From CBDESM01 sp965205165 (GTDB taxonomy: Bacteria > Chloroflexota > Dehalococcoidia > Bin125), in the NCBI GenBank assembly GCA_965205165.1, contig OZ242037.1, positions 2,356,001 to 2,420,000 on the forward strand: DNA of 64,000 nt. Reading direction: 5' to 3'. Numbering within the stretch: position 1 is the stretch's first letter; every line of letters begins with the position of its first letter. The notes beneath the pieces were generated by a model. That model saw only the letters and a list, made by a program, of their open reading frames with translations, was not told the DNA's origin and searched no databases. A program made the position numbers and the translations under genes. Positions 59,577 through 64,000 of the stretch are shown here, one piece after another.

Positions 59577-60775
59577 GGCAGGCGGCGCTCCGGGACCAGC
59601 CGGTGCCGCACGTCGCGCCCGCCGCTGCGGACCACGACCTCGGCCGGCTCGCCCGGCCGCAGGGCCATCATCGCGTTGAGGAAGGGCATGTCGGGATCGA
59701 TCTCCACGCCGTTGATCTCGCGCACCACGTCGCCCGGCCGGATGCCGGCCCGCGCGAACACGCCGCGCGACTTGATCTCGATCAGGAACGAGCCGCTCGA
59801 CACGTCCAGGTCGAGCTGTTCGGCGGCGGCCGGCGTCAGCAGGCGCTCGTTCACGACCCCGAATGTAGGACGCGGATAGTAGCCGGCGCGCGCGATCGTC
59901 CCGGCGATCTCGATCACCCGCCCGATCGGCAGGGCGAAGCCGACGCCGTCCACGAAGCGCCCGTCCCGGGTTTCCCTCGCAACGAACGTCGTCAGCCCGA
60001 TCACTAGGCCCTCCAGCGAAACCAGCGCGCCGCCCGAATTTCCGTAGTTCAGCGCCGCATCGGTCTGGATCAGCCCGCTCAGGTTGATCCGCGGACGCGA
60101 GAAGCCGGCGTCCGGATTGCTCACGATCCCCGCGGTCACGGCGATGCTCTCGCCCGGCAGCGCGTTGCCGATCGCCAGCACCGTCTCTCCGTGCGCCGGC
60201 AGCGTCCGGTCGAATCGCGCCGGAATCAGGCCCTCCGGCGACGTCCGCAGCACGGCCACGTCGGTATAGGGCGCGTCGTCGCTGACCCGCTCGGCCGGGC
60301 GCCGCCCGCCGTCCGGCAGCAGGATGCGGAACTTGGTCATCCCTTCGATCACGTGCGCCGCGGTGAGCACGTGCCCGTCGGAGTCGAACACGATCCCGGT
60401 CGCCAGCGCCGCGGGCACGCGCACCGTGCCGTCCTCCTCGACGACCTCTTCGCCTTCCGCGTCGATCACCACGATCGACGGCGCGGCGTGCGCGTAAGCC
60501 CCGACGATCTGCTCATTGAGGGCAGGGTCGAGCTCGGCCAGCGCCTCGGCGATGTGCGCGGCGGCGATCTCGCGGATCGCCTCCTCGCCCAGCGCCGGCT
60601 CGATGATCTCCGCCAAGTGCTCCGCCGCGATCTCCCGCACCGCGTCCTCCCCGAGCTCCTCCTCGTCGGCGATGTCGGCCAGGCCGATGGCCAGGATCGC
60701 GAAGATCGCGGCGGCCGCCGCGCCGACGGCCGCTCCCGCGACCAGCGCCGTGACGTGGTGCATTCGCACGCGCAT
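59573..60775 (-). CDS. HtrA/DegP-like membrane-anchored serine protease with PDZ domain
   Basis: 400 residues, ATG 60775. N-terminal membrane anchor ~8-35 (VTALVAGAAVGAAAAAIFAILAIGL), a helical Glu/Ala-rich stalk to ~95, then a chymotrypsin-fold protease with His141 (VLTAAHVI), Asp172 (TDVAVLR) and Ser247 (NYGNSGGAL), all present. One PDZ domain at ~300-390 (RGVFARAGIRPGDVVREING). HtrA proteases remove or refold damaged envelope proteins. First gene of the minus-strand run htrA-GH18-rsmD-coaD-coiled coil. The 106 bp gap to greA is divergent. Confidence 0.93.
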   Translation of the reverse strand: MRVRMHHVTALVAGAAVGAAAAAIFAILAIGLADIADEEELGEDAVREIAAEHLAEIIEPALGEEAIREIAAAHIAEALAELDPALNEQIVGAYAHAAPSIVVIDAEGEEVVEEDGTVRVPAALATGIVFDSDGHVLTAAHVIEGMTKFRILLPDGGRRPAERVSDDAPYTDVAVLRTSPEGLIPARFDRTLPAHGETVLAIGNALPGESIAVTAGIVSNPDAGFSRPRINLSGLIQTDAALNYGNSGGALVSLEGLVIGLTTFVARETRDGRFVDGVGFALPIGRVIEIAGTIARAGYYPRPTFGVVNERLLTPAAAEQLDLDVSSGSFLIEIKSRGVFARAGIRPGDVVREINGVEIDPDMPFLNAMMALRPGEPAEVVVRSGGRDVRHRLVPERRLP

Positions 60776-60881
60776 TCCGCCGTTTCAGCCGCCGCCGCAG
60801 AGCCGGCCGGATCGAGGCCGGGAATTTTCGGCGCGATATGGTACATTATCGCGAGTCCCCGCGGGATCGAACCGCGTGCGG

Positions 60882-61382
60882 ATGTCTGGAGCGGACGCCG
60901 CCATCGTGCGCAAGACGATCCCGATCACCGCGGCCGGGCTGCAGAAGCTGCGGGACGAACTCACCGATCTCAAGACCCGTGCCCGGCCGGAGGCGGCCGC
61001 GCGCATCCAGCAGACGCTGGAAGACTCGCCCGGCGCCCGCAGCGAGGGCGAAGGCGAGGAGACCAAGGCCGAGCAGGGACTGATCGAGAGCCGCATCCGC
61101 GAACTTGAAGTCCTGATCGCCAATTCTGAGCTGATCGACGAGCGTCGGGCCGGCAAGTCCGGGATCGTCACGCTCGGTTCGACCGTCACCGTCCGTCCGG
61201 CGCGGCACCGCACCGACCGCAAGTACATGATCGTCGGCCCCGCCGAAGTCGACCCGGGCGACGGGCGGGTGAGCGACGAGTCGCCGGTCGGCCAAGCCCT
61301 GCTGGGGGCCAAGGTCGGGGATACGGTGGAGGTGCAGGCCCCCGCGGGCGTGGTCAAGCTGCACGTCCGGGCCATCGAGTAG
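60882..61382 (+). CDS. greA: Transcription elongation factor GreA
   Basis: 166 residues from ATG 60882; a GTG at 60906 would give 158 residues, equal to the classic GreA length, and is a real alternative. N-terminal coiled coil (ITAAGLQKLRDELTDLKTRARPEAAARIQQ) with acidic tip residues, then the FKBP-like domain: VTLGSTVTVRPA, YMIVGPAEVDPGDGRVSDESPVGQALLGAKVGDTVEV. Rescues backtracked RNA polymerase by stimulating transcript cleavage. Tip residues D/E are shifted by a short EGEGEET insertion. Forty-four bp before lysS, so likely co-transcribed. Confidence 0.92.
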   Translation: MSGADAAIVRKTIPITAAGLQKLRDELTDLKTRARPEAAARIQQTLEDSPGARSEGEGEETKAEQGLIESRIRELEVLIANSELIDERRAGKSGIVTLGSTVTVRPARHRTDRKYMIVGPAEVDPGDGRVSDESPVGQALLGAKVGDTVEVQAPAGVVKLHVRAIE

Positions 61383-61426
61383 CCGCGCGCCGCCGGGCGC
61401 GCACCGCCCGCCGGAGCCGAAATCCC

Positions 61427-62914
61427 ATGACCGCCGAACCGACTGATTACGAACAGGCCCTGATCGACGAACGCATCGCGAAGGCGGAGCGCCTGCGCGC
61501 CGCCGGCGTCGATCCCTACCCCGCCCGCACGCGGCGCGACGCGGAGATCGCAGCCGCCCGTTCAGCGCTGGAGGCCCATGAAGCCGGCGGCCCGCCGCCC
61601 GATCCGGTCGTCGTCGCCGGCCGCATCTCCGGCATCCGCGACATCGGGCGGCTCGCCTTCCTCGATGTCACGGACGAGTCCGGCGAAATCCAAGTGCTCG
61701 CCTCCAAGCGCTCGCTCGGCGAAGGCTGGGCCGTGATCGGCGAGCTCGACATCGGCGATTTCATCGAAGCATCGGGTTCGCTGGAGCGCTCGCGGCGCGG
61801 GGAGATCTCCGTGATCGCCGACCATGTCCGCCCGCTGGCGAAATCGCTCCGCCCGATGCCGGAGAAGTACCACGGGCTCCGCGACGTCGAGCTGCGCTAC
61901 CGCCAGCGCTACCTCGACCTCATAGCGAATCCCGACGCGAAGCGGGTGCTCCGCGACCGTTCGCGCATCGTTTCCGAGGTGCGCCGCTTCATGGACGCGC
62001 GCGGCTTCCTCGAAGTCGAGACTCCGGTCCTCCAGAGCGCCGCCGGAGGTGCCGCGGCGCGCCCCTTCGAGACACATTTCAACGCGCTGGACGAGCAGCG
62101 CCATCTCCGCATCGCCCTGGAGCTGCACCTCAAGCGCCTGATCATCGGCGGCTTCGACAAGGTCTACGAGATCGGCCGCGTCTTCCGCAACGAAGGCTTC
62201 GGCCACCGCTGGCACCCCGAATTCACGATGCTCGAATCCTACGAGGCCTACGCCGACTACGGCGACGTCGCCGAGATGGTCGAGTCGCTGCTCGCGCACG
62301 TCGCGCAGGAGGTGCATGGCGGGCTACGCATCCGCCGCGGCGATGCGGAGATCGACTTCTCGCCCCCGTTCGAGCGGATCAAGATGGTCGACGCCGTGCG
62401 CGAGCACGCCGGAGTCGACTTCCGCGACTACGGGACGGTCGAGGCGATGCAGGCCCTCCTGCGCGAACAGGGCATCGAGATCCCGCCGAACGCCGGCTGG
62501 GGCAAGCTCTTCGACGAATTGGTCTCGGCCAAAGTCGAACCGCGGTTGCAGCAGCCGACCTTCTTGCTCGACTACCCCGTCGCCATCTCGCCGCTCGCCA
62601 AGCGCACCGAGTACGACGACTCCCTCGTCGAGCGCTTTGAACTGTTCGTCGCCGGATGGGAAGTGGCGAACTCCTACTCCGAGTTGAACGATCCCGTCGA
62701 CCAGCGCCGCCGCTTCGAGCAGCAGCTGGAGCTGGCCGAAGCCGGCGACAACGAAGCCGAGCTGCTCGACGAGGACTTCCTGATCGCGCTCGAACACGGC
62801 ATGCCGCCCACCGGCGGCCTCGGCATGGGCATGGACCGCTTGGCCATGCTGATGACCGATTCGCACTCCGTCCGCGACGTGATCCTCTTCCCGCAGATGC
62901 GGACGCGGCAGTAG
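61427..62914 (+). CDS. lysS: Lysyl-tRNA synthetase, class II
   Basis: 495 residues, ATG 61427. N-terminal OB-fold anticodon-binding domain (VVAGRISGIRDIGRLAFLDVTDESGEIQVL), then the class II core: motif 1 region RFMDARGFLEVETPVLQ, motif 2 YEIGRVFRNEGFGHRWHPEFTMLE, motif 3 GLGMGMDRLAMLMT with the ATP-binding Arg. AAGGAAARPF loop typical of LysRS. Full length. NEGFGHRWHPEF replaces the usual NEGIDTRHNPEF, which is a local oddity, but all motifs are intact. Followed with no gap by the NYN-domain gene. Confidence 0.96.
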   Translation: MTAEPTDYEQALIDERIAKAERLRAAGVDPYPARTRRDAEIAAARSALEAHEAGGPPPDPVVVAGRISGIRDIGRLAFLDVTDESGEIQVLASKRSLGEGWAVIGELDIGDFIEASGSLERSRRGEISVIADHVRPLAKSLRPMPEKYHGLRDVELRYRQRYLDLIANPDAKRVLRDRSRIVSEVRRFMDARGFLEVETPVLQSAAGGAAARPFETHFNALDEQRHLRIALELHLKRLIIGGFDKVYEIGRVFRNEGFGHRWHPEFTMLESYEAYADYGDVAEMVESLLAHVAQEVHGGLRIRRGDAEIDFSPPFERIKMVDAVREHAGVDFRDYGTVEAMQALLREQGIEIPPNAGWGKLFDELVSAKVEPRLQQPTFLLDYPVAISPLAKRTEYDDSLVERFELFVAGWEVANSYSELNDPVDQRRRFEQQLELAEAGDNEAELLDEDFLIALEHGMPPTGGLGMGMDRLAMLMTDSHSVRDVILFPQMRTRQ

Positions 62915-63295
62915 GTGCTGGTCATCGTCGACGGCATGAACGTCCTCGCCAGCCGCCCCGACGGCTGGTGGCGCGACCGCACGGCCGCGATGCAGCGCTT
63001 CGCCGCCCGCGTCGACCGCCTGGCGGCGCGGGATGACGACGATTGGATCATCGTCTTCGACGGGCGCGAGCGACCGTTGCGCGGCATCAAGCATGCCGAG
63101 GTCGTCTGGGCCGCCCGCCGGGGCCCCGATGCCGCCGATGATCGAATCGTCGATCTTCTCCGCGAATCAGCCGGCAATCCCGGCAGCGTCGTCTACACGT
63201 CGGACCGGGAGCTGGGCCGCCGCGCGGCGGCGCTCGGAGCGGAAGTGCGGCGGGCCGGCGAACTGCTGCGACGCTTGGAACTGCTAGGAAGTTGA
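62915..63295 (+). CDS. NYN/PIN-like predicted ribonuclease (YacP-like)
   Basis: 126 residues from GTG 62915, the first base after the lysS stop. N-terminal VIVDGMNVLASRPDGWWRDR matches the first strand and Asp of NYN/YacP-type PIN nucleases; later acidic residues in IIVFDGRERP, DAADDRIVDLL and YTSDRELGRRA complete the usual metal site. Small, single-domain, cytoplasmic. YacP-like proteins are thought to process RNA near the ribosome; coupling to lysS suggests a translation-linked role. Substrate unknown. Confidence 0.78.
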   Translation: MLVIVDGMNVLASRPDGWWRDRTAAMQRFAARVDRLAARDDDDWIIVFDGRERPLRGIKHAEVVWAARRGPDAADDRIVDLLRESAGNPGSVVYTSDRELGRRAAALGAEVRRAGELLRRLELLGS

Positions 63296-63321
63296 AACGC
63301 CGCCGCGGCCGGTACGATTAT
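63292..63321 (+). promoter_or_regulatory. Possible promoter for 63336
   Basis: TTGAAA at 63292-63297, 18 bp spacer, GATTAT at 63316-63321 (an overlapping TACGAT at 63313 would give 15 bp). Predicted start of RNA lies just before the Shine-Dalgarno of the next gene. Confidence 0.3.
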
Positions 63322-63335
63322 TGCGGAGGAAGCAA

Positions 63336-63800
63336 ATGACGGGCGAAGCATCCGAATCCGCGGTGGGAGAGGCGGTTGCGGCCTATTCGGCCGATCCGCG
63401 CACGGCCGCATTCCGCGAGTTCTTGGAGCGGCACGCGGCCGAGTACCCGCTGCAGCCCTGCCGCGTCGTGGACGACGTCGACGAGGACGGCCCGCTCCTC
63501 CGCCTCGAAGTTTGGGACTTCCCGCCGACGAACAACGGCGAGCGCTGGGACGCCCGCCAAGCGGGCGAGCCGCACCCCCCGCGTCCCTGGCAATGGCTGC
63601 CGATGGCCGAGTACCGCGAACGGGAACTCACCGCCGAAGCGATCTCCCAAGCGATCGCCGAACGCGAGGCGCAGGCCAAACAGGCGCGGGAGGCCAAGGA
63701 GTCCGGGCTGTGGCTCCTGCCCGACCCCGCTCCGCCCGGATACGAGGACGACTACGACCTGCATGACTGGTTCTACGACTTGCGGCATGGGTTCATCTAA
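63336..63800 (+). CDS. Hypothetical protein
   Basis: 154 residues from ATG 63336 with GGAGGAAG seven bases upstream; a TTG at 63321 is less likely. Not recognised. Acidic N-terminal half, a WDFPPTNNGERWD and PRPWQWLP tryptophan-rich middle, an AEREAQAKQAREAKES helix and a YEDDYDLHDWFYDLRHGFI C-terminus rich in aromatic and acidic residues. No membrane segment. Directly followed (11 bp) by a PIN-toxin-like gene, but it does not look like a DNA-binding antitoxin. Confidence 0.6.
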   Translation: MTGEASESAVGEAVAAYSADPRTAAFREFLERHAAEYPLQPCRVVDDVDEDGPLLRLEVWDFPPTNNGERWDARQAGEPHPPRPWQWLPMAEYRERELTAEAISQAIAEREAQAKQAREAKESGLWLLPDPAPPGYEDDYDLHDWFYDLRHGFI

Positions 63801-63811
63801 GGGAGTCCGGC

Positions 63812-64000
63812 GTGGCGGTGCCGACTGAATTGCATGACACCAGCGCCGTTTCGTGTTTGCTCCTCCAGCGCACGGATCGCGAAGTCAAGCCGTATTTCGC
63901 CGTCCCGCACGTTCCGGCCGTGTCCTTTCAAACCGTTGGGGAGCTCCTGGTTTGGGCCAAGTCGCCGACGATCGTGCCATCGGGTCCGGACCAGATACGG
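63812..64000 (+). CDS. VapC-like PIN-domain toxin, 5' part only
   Basis: GTG 63812 with GGGAG upstream; 63 codons to the window edge, no stop. N-terminal LHDTSAVSCLLLQR (first catalytic Asp of PIN domains) and AVSFQTVGELLVWA, where the Glu is the second catalytic acid, match VapC toxins. VapC enzymes cut tRNA or rRNA and are normally paired with a small antitoxin. Here the gene directly upstream is the 154-residue hypothetical, so either that acts as antitoxin or this is an orphan. Cannot be judged further without the rest. Confidence 0.55.
   Translation, partial: MAVPTELHDTSAVSCLLLQRTDREVKPYFAVPHVPAVSFQTVGELLVWAKSPTIVPSGPDQIR

Overview
This window is GC-rich bacterial chromosome, densely coded, with short intergenic gaps and many GTG starts. 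Most genes are vertical-type housekeeping genes: uvrC, xerC-like, eno, tyrA, aroA, gmk, the trp genes, coaD, rsmD, htrA-like, greA and lysS. There is no phage, transposase, rRNA or CRISPR array. A B12-dependent methylmalonyl-CoA mutase subunit, arylsulfotransferase-like secreted proteins, a MetE-like protein, repeat-rich giant secreted proteins and no sign of lipopolysaccharide or outer-membrane assembly genes would fit a Chloroflexota (Dehalococcoidia/SAR202-like) or similar GC-rich lineage. That placement is an inference from gene content, not a measured one.

Layout. 1-4.2 kb (minus): two tandem arylsulfotransferase-like secreted proteins (the first cut by the window edge) and a double-VOC protein of the methylmalonyl-CoA epimerase type. 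4.2-11 kb: a methylmalonyl-CoA mutase large subunit lies between two AT-richer genes that each join S1-type RNA-binding repeats to a Schlafen-type AlbA_2 domain. This is the most system-like novelty in the window. 11-19.6 kb: five tRNAs (one upstream of the thioredoxin/YqgE pair, four in a cluster with a visible promoter), uvrC, a XerC/D recombinase, enolase and a coupled pair of unrecognised genes. 19.6-35.3 kb (minus): two giant secreted proteins of 1322 and 3833 residues with related C-terminal halves. Each has a long homopolymer tract just upstream of its start, which suggests phase variation. These two and the complete arylsulfotransferase-like protein end in the same short C-terminal domain. 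35.6-41.3 kb (minus): a HigB/HigA-like toxin-antitoxin pair (antitoxin fused to a zinc peptidase), a MetE-like protein, an FGE-fold protein, tRNA-Arg(UCU), a lytic transglycosylase and a lipoprotein.

41.4-56 kb (plus) is an aromatic amino-acid supercluster: tyrA-aroA-gmk, then trpE-[Nudix-like]-[CMD-like]-trpG-trpD-trpC-trpF-trpB-[CPBP]-[CPBP]-trpA-aroH-aroF. Most junctions from the Nudix gene to trpA overlap by 4-11 nt. Together the enzymes make DAHP, convert shikimate-3-phosphate onward, and split chorismate to tryptophan and to prephenate/tyrosine. The guest genes inside the run are unusual. Possible leader peptides precede trpE and aroH.

56-60.8 kb (minus): htrA-like protease, an inactive-looking GH18-fold protein, rsmD, coaD and a SepIVA/DivIVA-like coiled coil. 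60.9-64 kb (plus): greA, lysS, a NYN/PIN-like nuclease, a hypothetical protein and the start of a VapC-like PIN toxin. Several genes carry a TANNNT box exactly 6 nt before an ATG/GTG, which points to leaderless transcription. No gene-free stretch exceeds 300 bases.
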